Below, piece after piece: positions 9,700 to 20,706 of a stretch of DNA of 64,000 nucleotides. The DNA is from Stachybotrys elegans (Eukaryota; Ascomycota; Sordariomycetes; Hypocreales; Stachybotryaceae): NCBI GenBank assembly GCA_020746835.1, contig JAGPNK010000002.1, positions 2,170,001 to 2,234,000 of the forward strand, written 5' to 3'. The position numbers and the translations under genes are program-made. A model generated the notes under the pieces. It searched no databases. It saw only the letters and a list, made by a program, of their open reading frames with translations, and had not been told where the DNA came from. The first letter of the stretch is position 1. The number at the start of each line of letters is the position of its first letter.

Positions 9700-11173
9700 A
9701 TGTCTGCTCCCGCCCACACCTTCAAGGTCGCCGACCTTTCCCTTGCTGCCTTTGGCCGCAAGGAGATTGAGCTCGCCGAGAACGAGATGCCCGGTCTCAT
9801 GGCCATCCGTGAGAAGTATGCCGCCGACCAGCCCCTCGCTGGCGCCCGCATCGCTGGCTGCCTGCACATGACCATCCAGACTGCTGTCCTGATCGAGACC
9901 CTCACTTCCCTCGGTGCCGAGGTCACCTGGACCAGCTGCAACATCTTCAGCACCCAGGACCACGCCGCTGCTGCCATTGCCGCTGCCGGTGTCCCCGTCT
10001 TCGCCTGGAAGGGTGAGACCGAGGAGGAGTACAACTGGTGCCTGGAGCAGCAGCTCAATGCCTTCAAGGATGGCAAGAAGCTCAACCTCATCCTCGACGA
10101 CGGTGGTGACCTGACCTCGCTCGTCCACACCAAGTACCCCGAGCAGCTCAAGGACTGCTTCGGTGTCTCTGAGGAGACCACCACTGGTGTCCACCACCTC
10201 TACCGCATGCTCAAGGAGGGCAAGCTCCTTGTCCCTTCCATCAACGTCAACGACAGCGTCACCAAGTCCAAGTTCGACAACCTGTACGGCTGCCGTGAGT
10301 CCCTCATTGACGGTATCAAGCGTGCTACCGACGTCATGATTGCTGGCAAGGTTGCCGTCGTTGCTGGCTTCGGAGATGTCGGCAAGGGCTGCGCCATGGC
10401 TCTCCACGGCATGGGTGCTCGCGTCCTCGTCACCGAGATTGACCCCATCAACGCTCTCCAGGCTGCCATGGCTGGCTACCAGGTCACCACCATGGAGAAG
10501 GCCGCCAAGGTCGGTCAGATCTTCGTCACCACCACTGGCTGCCGTGACATCCTCGTCGGCGAGCACTTCGAGGCCATGCCCAACGATGCCATCGTCTGCA
10601 GTAAGTACCCCATGACTTGATTGAACCCTGCGCTTGTGTCGACCAAAGCTCACCATCCACTAGACATTGGTCACTTCGATATCGAGATTGATGTCGCTTG
10701 GCTCAAGGCCAACGCCCAGTCTGTGCAGAACATCAAGCCCCAGGTCGACCGCTTCCTGATGAAGAACGGCCGTCACATCATCCTCCTCGCTGAGGGTCGT
10801 CTGGTCAACCTCGGCTGCGCTACTGGCCACTCTTCCTTCGTCATGTCCTGCTCCTTCACCAACCAGGTCCTTGCCCAGATCATGCTGTACAAGGCCAGCG
10901 ACAAGGCTTGGGGTGAGAAGTACGTTGAGTTCGCCAAGTCTGGCAAGCTCGAAGTTGGCGTCTACGTCCTTCCCAAGATCCTCGATGAGGAGGTCGCTCG
11001 TCTCCACCTTGCCCACTGCCAGGCCGAGCTGAGCACCCTCACCACGGTTCAGGCTGAGTACCTCGGCCTCACCGTCGAGGGTCCTTTCAAGGCCGACATG
11101 TACGTCTCCCCGCTCCCCATCTACTACGCTGACATAGGCTAACCTGTTGTCCCCTTGCAGCTACCGCTACTAA
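9700..11173 (+). CDS. SAH1: S-adenosylhomocysteinase (SAH hydrolase)
   Basis: Spliced model: 9700-10600, 10664-11099 and 11161-11173, 449 residues, the usual fungal length. The enzyme splits S-adenosylhomocysteine to adenosine and homocysteine in the cytosol, relieving product inhibition of methyltransferases. Visible hallmarks are [53 protein letters not shown], the NAD-binding [19 protein letters not shown] (completed across intron 1) and [18 protein letters not shown]. The last exon is only 13 nt and supplies the terminal YRY stop that the family requires; reading through the intron instead extends the frame into a non-homologous tail. Codon use is strongly biased and the promoter is CT rich, both fitting high expression. 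Two potential stem-loops follow the stop codon. Confidence 0.97.
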
Positions 11174-11742
11174 GCGCGTGTAATGATACCCAAGGATCCT
11201 TCAACCGGATCCTACGTGTAACGAACTATTTTTCTTTGTCGAACACGACCAATGGGCACCATGTGGTTTCAACAGCATGAACAAACGGTGCAGCCCAGCA
11301 GAAGGGCTTGGCGCTGCACCTAAGGGTTAGGGTAATCTATTCATGTTTTCTTTTGTGATCTATGACCTAGGTCCACGGCACCAAAACACATTAGAATTTG
11401 CGTTGGGAGGAACGGCGGGGAACAAAAATCTGCTTTTTCAACAAAATGGCGTTGGCTTGTTTGCAACTCATGATTCCCCCCGACGCGACATACAAACGAG
11501 GACTGAAAGACGACGTTCATGCATTCATATAGAGATGGATCGTGAGCAAAGGCCCGTCAACCGTGGCCAAATATAAATTGATGATGAGAGTGGAATTCCG
11601 CTCTAAAACAATACTGCTGTTCACCTCCAATGTGCCTGTGATTGATTAGGATCATGTCTGTTGCAACCATGCTTAGACTTGAAAAATCATTTGGAGTTTC
11701 GGCTTCGATAACATACTCAGGTGGCACGGCATCCAGTCCATG
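11174..11742. other. Convergent 3' region between SAH1 and the hydroxyacid dehydrogenase
   Basis: This 569-nt interval holds the 3' ends of two convergent genes. Besides the stem-loops it has a telobox-like AGGGTTAGGGT at 11323-11333. No gene is supported. Confidence 0.5.
11193..11213 (+). other. Small stem-loop in the SAH1 3' UTR
   Basis: Perfect 7-nt arms AGGATCC and GGATCCT flank a 7-nt loop, 19 nt after the stop codon. A second potential stem (GGTGCAG/CTGCACC) lies at 11287-11320. Function is unknown. Confidence 0.45.
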
Positions 11743-12983
11743 CTATTGTAGCGACTTTTGTTCCGGTACAATGCTGATGAGCTTCCCTTCGGTGACGGCA
11801 GCGCGCACGTTGTTCAGCGTCCACTCCTCCATCTTGAGATGAGTCTCTACAGTATATGTCCCCATGTGCGGAACAAGAAGGACTCGCTCGTTGGCCAAAA
11901 GTCCGGGGTGAATCTCGGGCTCCTTCTCGAAAACATCTAGGCCAGCCGAGGCCACCTTGCCAGAGTCGAGCGCAGCGACCAGAGCATCCTCATCCATGAC
12001 TGCACCTCGAGCCGTATTGATGATGACGACTCCGGATTTCATCATGGCAAACTCATCGGTAGAGATGATGTGCCGGGTGGCAGCCTAGGCGGGCATGTCA
12101 GTATACGAGTCGTGGTGTTATTGAACCGCTACACTCACATTCAGGGGTAGATTCAAACTCAGCACGTCGCTCTCCTTGAGCAAAGTCTCGAAATCCACAT
12201 ACTCGGCACCGGCCTCGAGGTCTGGGCTGAGCTTCTGGCGGTTGTAATAGCGAATCTTCATGCCGAATGCGCGGGCCTTGATGGCAACGTTGCGACCAAT
12301 GCCGCCCATGCCCAGAATACCAAGGATCTTGCCCTGGGGATCGTGGCCCAGGGCTGGCGGCGTCTTACCCCTCCACGTTCCTGCGCGGAGCGTGCTCATG
12401 GAGATGGGAAGGTTGCGCAGGGCACCCAGGAGGAGGAAGATGGTTATGTCGGCAGTAGCATCGTCGACAGCGGTTGGGGTGTTGGAGACCCGGATGCCAC
12501 GGGAAGTGCAGGCGTCGACATCGATCGTGTCATACCCAGCGCCTGCACGAGGAGTGCGTGTCAGCCTATAGCTGTTCACGGGAGAGGGCAGAGGTGAAGA
12601 TGTGAGGCTCACCGTTGTGGGAGATGTACTTCAAGCTATCCGGCAGCACATCGAGAGCCTCACTGTCAATCTTTCCCGTGAGTTTGCCAGACGAGACTGT
12701 TCGATAGATGGCAACGACACCGTCGAAAGCTCCCGATTTGCACTCGGCAGTAAACTCATCTTTGTCGGTAGCCTTGGGGTATATAACTTCGGCCACCTCT
12801 GACAAGGACTTGACAGCATCATGCGCACTATTGGAAGATCGTCAGCAGGAACCTCATGGCATGCGAGCGAGCATAACCAGGATGGGAGGAGACAACACTT
12901 GAAATCAAGGACTAGGCAAGGAGGGAGACGTACAGTTTGATCTCGCCCAGAATGAGCACCTTTGGCTTGGTTTCGACGCCCAT
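11743..12983 (-). CDS. D-2-hydroxyacid dehydrogenase (glyoxylate/hydroxypyruvate reductase type)
   Basis: Spliced model in transcript order: 12983-12934, 12827-12613, 12542-12139, 12084-11743; 336 residues. All three introns rejoin family motifs: KL|AHDAVK, HNG|AGYDTID and LPLN|AATRHI. The enzyme reduces a 2-oxoacid such as glyoxylate with NAD(P)H, or works in reverse. The Rossmann fingerprint is ILGMGGIGRNVA, after which RYYNRQ supplies a basic residue favouring NADPH. Catalytic residues are Arg249 (in NTARGAV), Glu278 (in FEKEP) and His296 (in PHMGT). It resembles yeast Gor1 and the pombe glyoxylate reductases. The exact substrate is inference; phosphoglycerate dehydrogenase is less likely because no C-terminal ACT domain is present. 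It is convergent with SAH1. Confidence 0.92.
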
Positions 12984-13401
12984 GATTGAATTTCGAATGT
13001 CTTGGTGTATTGTGTAAGTTTATCTGTGCCAAATGGTGCAATGTATTCCCCTTATGAGCAACTCGTCCGGCACCGGCGACAGAACGAGGATATCCGGGTT
13101 GGTGGGGGTCTTGCGGGGGTCATCGCGGGGCACCAGATCGTCATCGTCAATGGGGCTGCTCACGAGGCAAGAAGGAGATTCGAGAGCAAGTACATAGTAG
13201 ATTTTTTTCTGTAGTGCAGTGTCTAAAGAGCGTTGCGCTGAGTATGCGAGGTGGTTGCGGCTCTCTGCCAACAAGTCTGCCTCTGTCGATATCTATAAAA
13301 AAAAATGCAAATCAATATGTCCCGTCACACCAACTCCTCCATCCGCCAATGTTTCCGCCCAGATCGCTTTGCCATATTCCCTCCCTCTTGTACATTGCCC
13401 C
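12984..13401. other. Short intergenic promoter of the hydroxyacid dehydrogenase
   Basis: This 418-nt gap separates two minus-strand genes. Small open frames in it have no recognisable content. Confidence 0.45.
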
Positions 13402-14251
13402 TCACATAAGAAGTCTCCAGGCACCAAGCAGCAGGGCTGCAAAGCCGGTGCAGACACCCATCAGCCACTGCAGCGTCTGGAACTTGACCTGCTCCAGCTT
13501 CTCCCGCAGCGCCGCCACCTCCTGCTCAATCTTTGTCTCCGTCTCCTTGATCTTGAGCTCCTGGCCGACAGCCTCCTCGCGGATGCGGCCCTTTTCTAGG
13601 TTGAGGTCCAGGCGCACGCTGGCCTGCGTCCGGCCGATCTCGTCGCGCAGCCGGCTGCTGAGCTTGGCGATGTCGTTGGTCAGGCGCTCGTGCGTGTTGC
13701 GCGTCGTGTTGGACTCGGTGCTATCTGCGGAGAGCAGCTCGGAGCGCAGCTTGGCAAAGTCGACCTTTTGTGTGTATGTGGCCTTGGCGGCGTCGTCGCG
13801 CAGAACCATGGTCCTAGTAAGATTCTGGATACTGGTTGCCACAGTCAGAACGTGGTCTTGTCGAGTTATCCCGTTTCGGAACCACGGCTTACCTCTCCTC
13901 AATGACGTCGTTGAGAACCTTCATCATGGCGACAGACTGCTCCTCGGTGAAACCTTCGCTCTGCAGCCGCTGGACAAACTTGAGCGTGTCAAAGTGGTGG
14001 TCGCGTTGTCGGGATACCGTAGCGTGGAAGCTCCTATGGGGTGCGTAGGGCACCTGCAAGCCCATTCGTTGCCTCGCAAGCTGCGCGGTGTGCATCTCTC
14101 GTAGCTGGCCGGGCCATGACGTGTGCTGAGCCAAGGGGCTGTGGGAGAAAAGTCGCGAAGCTGGAGTTGCGGCGAGCGGTGCGCCCCAGCTGAGACGCGG
14201 CAGGAGAAACCTTGGAAGAGTCTCCGCGGTCGCTATTATCGGAGATGCCAT
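13402..14251 (-). CDS. Mitochondrial coiled-coil protein, CCDC90/MCUR1 family (DUF1640), Fmp32-like
   Basis: Spliced model: 14251-13893 and 13813-13402, 256 residues. A 79-nt intron splits ...NDVIEE|RTMVLRDD. The first ~85 residues are rich in Arg, Ser and Ala with few acids, a mitochondrial targeting sequence; cleavage near RSFHATVSRQ is likely. The conserved domain begins HHFDTLKFVQRLQSEGFTEEQSVAMMKVLNDVI, the hallmark of this family, followed by a long coiled coil (LRSELLSADSTES to EKLEQVKFQ). A single C-terminal membrane segment ends it (WLMGVCTGFAALLLGAWRLLM). Yeast Fmp32 and human MCUR1/CCDC90B are inner-membrane proteins implicated in cytochrome oxidase assembly, proline use or calcium uptake; which applies here is unknown. 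Confidence 0.9.
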
Positions 14252-14923
14252 CGGGGCAGATGGGGTGGGATACTGCTGCGAGTGTGGATGTCAATGTCAC
14301 GATGCTAAACGTTGCTGGTTCTGTTGGAAGCCTTGTGTCATGTGCATCGCAATTGGTCTCACCCAAGTCTGATGCATGAGCCAATCAAAAGCGAGGAATG
14401 AGGAGGTATGACGCTAAATTCACCCAATCAAGATGTCTCGATACGGTATAGGCTGTAATGGACCAGGTAGTTCTCTTGGCAAGATGAGATCAGACATTTC
14501 TGCAAAGACAGAGGGAATGGTGAGTTTCGATGGTCAACGTCCTTTCATGAATGGCCGCAGTATTTTTAATCAGATATCGGTGCAATTTGGGGAGACGATG
14601 GCTGGATTTACATTTCTAGTGCTCCTACTACGTACATATGCAATGGGTGTCTGGCGAGAACTATGCTGATTGGTACAAATAGATCAGGAGCGGGTTTGGG
14701 CGCTCGGACTTCGGACTTCCGGCGGGTCTATTCCGTTGACCTGCCATCCCAAGCAGGATTCACCGGCATTGGTAATCTCACATACCTCAAATCCTGTCTG
14801 AACAAGCCGGCGTCTGTTCGCAACACGTGTGGCATTGCGACAAGTCCATTCCCGGATCAGTTCTGCGGAAGCGGCAATCTGCATCTAGCCGTGGGCACAC
14901 GCCCACCCGCGGTGCAGCCGCTC
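14252..14923. other. Intergenic, or leader of the Zn2Cys6 gene
   Basis: This region is divergent between the Fmp32-like gene and the regulator. A frame continuous with the regulator opens at an ATG at 14663 and would add 87 residues, but these look non-conserved, so the start at 14924 is preferred. Confidence 0.4.
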
Positions 14924-16966
14924 ATGGCACCTCCCGTCCTCGCTCCAGCTCCAGGCCCCGCAGATAATGGTAACGGCGATGCCAATGCTGTCGCCAACAA
15001 TGGCGGTATCCCGGCCGTTGGGAAGCCGGCTGGCTACGGCAGGTCTTGTACCAACTGTTCCAGGGCCAAGTGCAAATGCATACTGCGGCCGGATGGGAGA
15101 AAATGCGAGCGCTGCCATCGACTAGGCAAGGAGTGTTACCAAATGGCGACAATGCGCAAGCGCGTCGCCAAGAAGTCGACCAGCTCCCGAACCGCCCAGC
15201 TGGAGGAAAAGCTTGATGATTTGGTCTCCATATTGAGAGCTTCGCAGCAGCCTGGCCAATCCGGCTCGTCTCCAGTTCTTCCAGGCTTGACTGCCGCAGC
15301 CTTCACCAGTCGGCTCGACTCTCTGGCGACGGCCGCAACGGCTGCACCACCACATCCCCCAGCAATGGCAGACGCCGTTGCCGCATCTCCAAGTACATCG
15401 AGAAGTGCTATTGCCCACGGCGAGTCAGACTGTTACCCGGAACCGACCCTGGAAGAGGCAGAAGCCTGTCTGATTCAGTTTCGCCGCTGGCTTCCGAACC
15501 TCCCCGTGCTGTACCTCCCACCTGATCTCACCGCCAGGAAACTGAGGCAAGAGAAACCATTCTTGTGGTTGTGCATTATGAACCTGACTTCCATGTCAGC
15601 CCGGCAGCAGCGAATGCTCCGCGCGAGGGTCCGCAGAGAGGTTGCTGAAAGGGTCATGATCAATATCGAAAGGGATGTGGACATACTGCAGGGTCTCATG
15701 GTATATCTTGCGTGGTAAGCATCTGCAGAATCAGGGCCTAGAGCTTTGTAGTAGGCTAACAAGCGCTTTAGGGCAACAGTGAATACAAGTGCGGCCTCGA
15801 GGCCCTTTCTTGTATCATATGCTCAGCTTGCGGTCGCTGTATATTATGATCTCTCCTGGTCGTGGTCTCCAGCTGAGGAATCCCGTTTCAACCAGCATTT
15901 CAGGATCCTCAAGCCGGCAGGGTCAACTCCTCGGGTGTGTACGATGGAAGAGCGCAGAGCTATTGTCGGTCTGTGGTTCCTTGTTTCAGGGTCAGTGACA
16001 TATTCTCATCCCTTTTTCATCTGCTAAATCGTTCCATACAGATATACCGGTCTGTTGGGAAAGATGGATCCGCTTCGCTGGTCAACGCATATGCAGGAAA
16101 GTCTCAGCATCCTCGAACAGCACCCCGAGCACCCCCAGGATGAAGTGCTCGTATCCCTTGTCAAGGTTCAGCTCATAGGAAACGAGGCCTATCGGTTACT
16201 GTTTCGTGACGTGATCGAGATGGACTCTTCCCGTGCGCCCGCCTTTGTGTTTAGGAAAGGCCTTCTCGACCGTCTCAATACTCTTCGGATCAGCCTCCCC
16301 TTGCGATTAAGCACACACGGTATGTACGCATCCGGCTCGTTGGGACGAATATTATCTAACATTACTCTAGCCTACCTCCAAGCACACATTGTCACAACTG
16401 AGAGTACCATACTCATACCAGCGGTGTTGAGAAAAGATGAAAGGGACGAAGGGAGATTGGAGAGCTTATACATGTTTCTCAAGACTCAGAGAGCATGGTT
16501 TGACGTGTTCTTCTCCCTGCCGCCATCCGACATGCCAGGCCTGCCATTCAGCTTCTTCATCGACCTTTTCAAGGCGCAGCTCGGTTTATGCAAGCTCAGC
16601 ACGCTTGAGGATCTCGACTGGGACAAAAAGATCATACAGAACATAGCGCACCCAATCGCGGTGATTGACCAGGTCATCGAAAAGATAGAGCAGGTCATTC
16701 AAGTGTATCCCGTACAGGCTGACGATGAAGACGATCCCTTGTTCGTCAGGGCCTGCCGGATGTTACGCACCATCAAGACCACGTGGGAGCCCACGTTGAA
16801 TCAGCATTTTGGTGGTCTGCCAACACCAAGCAGCCAACCTATAACGGCCACGGATATATACCCAGGCCACATGCAGCAGCCAGCAAATCACATGGTGCCG
16901 GAAGCGTCAGCCGACTTCCAGGACAGCATGTGGATTTCTGAAATACTCGGGCCTTGGGAGTTTTAA
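14924..16966 (+). CDS. Zn2Cys6 fungal transcription factor
   Basis: Spliced model: 14924-15714, 15772-15990, 16042-16319, 16371-16966; 627 residues. The binuclear cluster uses Cys42, 45, 52, 61, 64 and 71 (C-x2-C-x6-C-x8-C-x2-C-x6-C), with the expected basic residues and an extra Cys50. A basic linker and a short coiled coil (TAQLEEKLDDLVSILRAS) for dimerisation follow. The rest resembles the middle homology region of fungal regulators (FRRWLPNLPVLYLPPDL; QHFRIL), ending in an acidic Met/Gln-rich tail. Introns are 57, 51 and 51 nt. The last, 16320-16370, is a multiple of three without stop codons, so an unspliced form would also be translated. Target genes are unknown; no metabolic cluster is adjacent. 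A perfect hairpin abuts the stop codon. Confidence 0.85.
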
Positions 16967-17001
16967 TGCCCGATGACGATCTGCAAGATCGTCATCGGGC
17001 A
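16967..17001 (+). other. Perfect 16-bp hairpin immediately after the regulator's stop codon
   Basis: The arms TGCCCGATGACGATCT (16967-16982) and AGATCGTCATCGGGCA (16986-17001) are exact reverse complements with a 3-nt GCA spacer. The hairpin starts at the base after the TAA. It has no U-tract, so it is not a bacterial-type terminator. Confidence 0.9.
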
Positions 17002-17560
17002 GTGTTTCATCTGCGATCTTAGGGGTATCAATAGTGTCGGCCTCTACAATATACCCAGTGGTTCTTTGTTACCCCCTCTCGTTTTTTTGGTTTTTTTTTT
17101 TTTTCTTGCCTGTGCTGCATGTGGAGCAAGATGAGAGATACCGAGTATTAAACACCAATATATACGATAGACTAAGATGGTTGTGTGTGTAAAGTTCAAC
17201 ATGAAGATTCACTTGACAGACTGCACAAGAAAGTTTGTCGATGACTAGACTAGACAACCCAATCGGATCGACGGACGACACTCGTCACATTTACCGTGAT
17301 TTTCATTAGACAGAAATATTCCATCGAGCATCTCAAATGGCAGGGCCTTTTGGATATGTCATTAATGTGTTGATGTGGTAGTGGCTGATGGTAGTGTAGG
17401 GTAGGGTCGTTGAGTTTAGAATATTTAGGGTCTCTGATACCGAGCATGTTACCGGCAACCTTCATCCTCAATTTTTACTCCCCAGCACAAACAATGAGAC
17501 ATGCTTCTATTGCTGCGCCAAACCAATATCCTTAGACTCACCACCCGCCTCGCAACACCC
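17002..17560. other. Intergenic region before the YwbE-like gene
   Basis: It contains T-rich tracts at about 17083-17104. An ATG at 17494 opens a 13-codon frame ending in TAG that overlaps the alternative start at 17501; it could act as an upstream ORF. No gene is supported. Confidence 0.4.
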
Positions 17561-18124
17561 ATGACACATAATCGCCAAGCCTCACGGAACCCGCGAGGGG
17601 CCACACCCTCACAGATAGCTGGAACGGTGCCTGGCCCCCGGCAGGTGGTACCCGAAGCTGCCGTCTTGATAGTGACCAAGAAGGATCAGCCGACTGGCCG
17701 AGAGACTGCAGGTGTCGTGCAGGATGTCTTGACGCGCGGGTGGCACCCTCGAGGCATGAAGGTGCGGCTGCGCGACGGCCAGATTGGCAGAGTCCAGCGG
17801 ATGGCCGACGGCGACTCACCTGTACCTGCATCGTCGGGCAATCCGAGCCCGAGTCAGGGCGGCACGACCCGTGCTCCTCCTGCGCGGCGCTGGAGGCACA
17901 CTGCTGATATTCGGAGTGAAACAGAATATCCCGAGGGACCTCCCCCAAGAAGCCTAGCCGACTTCATGCCTGCGACGGTGGACTCTCCCTCAGGTTCCTA
18001 CGAGGACTCTCCGTCCGCTCATCTGGATTTTGGCAAGACAATGGTCAAATGCCCGCTGTGCGATGAGTTCGAGGGCGACGAGAACGCCGTGACGCACCAC
18101 GTCGAACAGGCTCATCCACTCTGA
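17561..18124 (+). CDS. YwbE-like (DUF2196) protein with C-terminal zinc-finger motif
   Basis: A single exon of 187 residues from the ATG at 17561; an in-frame ATG at 17501 would add 20 residues. The DUF2196 core spans roughly residues 22-85: PGPRQVVPEAAVLIVTKKDQ, then TGRETAGVVQDVLTRGWHPR and GMKVRLRDGQIGRVQRM. It aligns with my memory of bacterial YwbE, a short SH3-like beta domain of unknown function. A Pro/Ser-rich linker follows. The C terminus has Cys164, Cys167, His180 and His185 in CPLCDEFEGDENAVTHHVEQAHP, a C2H2 or UBZ-like finger that could bind ubiquitin or nucleic acid. The function is not known; the fusion suggests recruitment of the YwbE domain to a ubiquitin- or nucleic-acid-linked process, which is inference. 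Confidence 0.82.
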   Translation: MTHNRQASRNPRGATPSQIAGTVPGPRQVVPEAAVLIVTKKDQPTGRETAGVVQDVLTRGWHPRGMKVRLRDGQIGRVQRMADGDSPVPASSGNPSPSQGGTTRAPPARRWRHTADIRSETEYPEGPPPRSLADFMPATVDSPSGSYEDSPSAHLDFGKTMVKCPLCDEFEGDENAVTHHVEQAHPL

Positions 18125-20706
18125 ACAAAATGGCTCTTGTCCACGGACCGCCATTTCACCGTCAGCTTATCGCGGTGGCTGCACATCAGCTATGCTAGGT
18201 TTCAATAGGCAGGTATATGTGCAACCGGGGCTTTCGGCCTTTCCTTCTCTTCGCTACGACATTGGGCGGAAATGGGTGCGGCGCTTCAGCAGCAGCGTTG
18301 CATGCCGAGGTGTGAGGGGCCGTCCCGCCAGAAGAGCGAAAGAGGGAGGTATTCACCCATCATCAACCCGCAATGTGGAAGCTCATGCAGCCTATAGCCC
18401 TGCACCTCATTGGGGCAATAGTACCAGACTGGTGCTGGCTGTTGCATTGCTTCTTCCGGGGTAATCGTGCATTTGGGCCGCCAAGAGGGGGCAAGAAAGG
18501 ATTGACGGGTAGTTCCTGGAAAGGCAAAAATGATTGTTGATACGGTGAGCTCCGAGGCATTGGCATTGAGTGTGCAGCGCAATATCCATCGGGTTCCACC
18601 GCAGTCGGAGATGAGAACCGACGAACTGATTAGATCACACCACATCGATTTGACAGACTACAGTGTCTACACACATGCAACTGGGCCAAACAACGCTGTT
18701 TGGAGCATGACTTATCTATCCCGAACACGGCGCGTGATTCGCGGAAATTACATACAAATCTATGGACGGAGACACAAGGGGGCGTTGGATCATGGCTTTT
18801 GCCCTACCAATGATATGGGATAAACAGCGGTCGATTGACAAAAGAACGACAGTATCCAGTATCCCGCGGTTGATGCAGAAAAAACCCCACCATCAATCCT
18901 GGCCAGTCGACTTAATAAAAAGGCACTTGCGCCAAGGCAGCGCCAGCTGATAACTTCCTATATCGCTCATGAATAAGGCTTGGGATCTACTCTCTCGCCT
19001 TCCAAGTACAGGTGCCTAGGCGACAAAACAGGTTGACACATTCCAATCTTGGCAATGCAGCGTGGGGAGCAGGATGACAGGACAAAAAGCCCGCGAGGTC
19101 ATGATATACATACACGGAATAGCCAAACGCTTTCTTGGCTGCATCGGGCTGTGTTTAGGCGTGCAAGCGTGCAGAAAGTAGGGGTAAGATGGAGGGTAGC
19201 ATTCGTTGCCACCCGCTCAACCTCAACCCCCTTTCGACGTCAGCTTGCCAGCCTTACTGAGCATCAAAAGATGAGTACCCGGATGGAACAAACTACTCAT
19301 GCTTGGGGACCTTGAAGGCTTGCAACATGTAGATATATTTTTGCTCATGTCCCGTAGGTGCCATATGCTTCTGTCGCGGGAGGATTCTTCGTCTATCTGC
19401 CCGGACCAAACCATCCCAACCTACCTCAGCGGCCCAGCGGCACTTCCGTGCCGTGTTCATGGAATCCTGCCCGGATCAGCGTCTGATTGTCGCCAGGACA
19501 GGGGAGCAACGGCGCTGGCTCGTATGCCTAGTATCCTTATACGAACATTGTTTACCGCCACTGCGACATCAGGCCGGAGCACCATGATATGTCTAAATTA
19601 TCAGACGGCCAGCTCCGGGGGGCTTGGCCACCGCCATGACGGTTAGGCGACGGGCTGCGATGCCTCGATGAGGCAGCTGAGGAGGTTGATGATGCAGGGT
19701 CGACTCGGGCGTCTCAGCATCATGAGATTGAACCATCTTTGCCTCTCGAGGGCTGGAGAAGGAGGGGGCGTTTGGAGACGCCATTTCCGAGGAAGCTGCT
19801 ACATTTGATGTAGATTGCCGATCCCACCTGGCCAGGGTCGGTGACCCCAGCAACCTTGTGGCTGAATAGGGAAGCTGGACAACGAGTTATCGCTTATCGA
19901 GGGGGGGGGGTTTTCGCCATCGTTTGCGCTACGAGGCGGACGAGGTCAGATCGCGGCTCCGCACTGGCTAACGGTTCCACCCCTGGGCCAAATTGCCTTG
20001 CTCTCGGGCTGGTTGCTGGCGGCTAGCAACTGGGCAGAAGGGTTGTCCCTGGTTCCTGTCGTCTCTCAGGACTCAGGAACATCCCTCATTGGGTATAACG
20101 CTGATGAGCGGAAGGGCTGGTGGCCGGGCTCCGCACCCCTCCAGGTATTACGCCTACCAAGCGTGCGCTCCGTACTCGGGATATACCATACTAACGGCTC
20201 GTAGTACTATGCACCTACCTACTTCTCTAGAGGCGGCAGGCGCGAGCAAGATGGGACGACCCTGCTTTTGACTTGTACCGATACAGAAGGTCAGCCAGGG
20301 CCGGTAGAACTTCTGTCGAAGGCAAGGGCCCTTCCAAGCACGGGACCTCGTAACCCCAAACCAATGCCAGCTCGCGACAGCCCGAGCCCCAATACACACA
20401 CCATTTGACAATGGATAGACGTGCCGAGACCTTAACCCATTTGGTAAGGTGGACGTCGGCACTCTGGGGGAATCGAATCTCACAGCATCCACGATAAGGT
20501 CCATGGGAGGAGCCGAGCAGCAAGGCAATTTGTGGGTAGAAGCCTGGGTTCTCTTGTGATCTGCGAGAACTATAAAGAGGGAGGCAGAGATCGTCGAGTT
20601 GACATCTTCTCTCCCCAAGGCCAGCTCTTCAGTCAAGCTCATCGCCTCATCAATCCCTCATCTTGCAGTCCTTTGCTCGTCTCTCGCCTCTTCTCTACAA
20701 GACAAA
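18125..20706. other. 2.6-kb gene-free interval; protease promoter at its right end
   Basis: No frame shows recognisable coding content. A 10-G run lies at 19901-19910. The right end holds the promoter of the M43 protease, including a TATA-like TATAAAG at 20571. Confidence 0.45.
20571..20577 (+). promoter_or_regulatory. TATA-like element of the M43 protease gene
   Basis: TATAAAG lies 136 nt before the ATG, followed by a C/T-rich leader (ending CTCTTCTCTACAAGACAAA). Its position suits a core promoter of an inducible secreted enzyme. Confidence 0.5.

Noticed and set aside
9676..10656. 326-residue minus-strand frame opposite SAH hydrolase
   Set aside because: It is the antisense of conserved coding sequence with codon-bias artefact.
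14663..14923. Upstream extension of the Zn2Cys6 protein
   Set aside because: The added residues look non-conserved; the cluster lies at a normal distance from the 14924 start. It remains possible.
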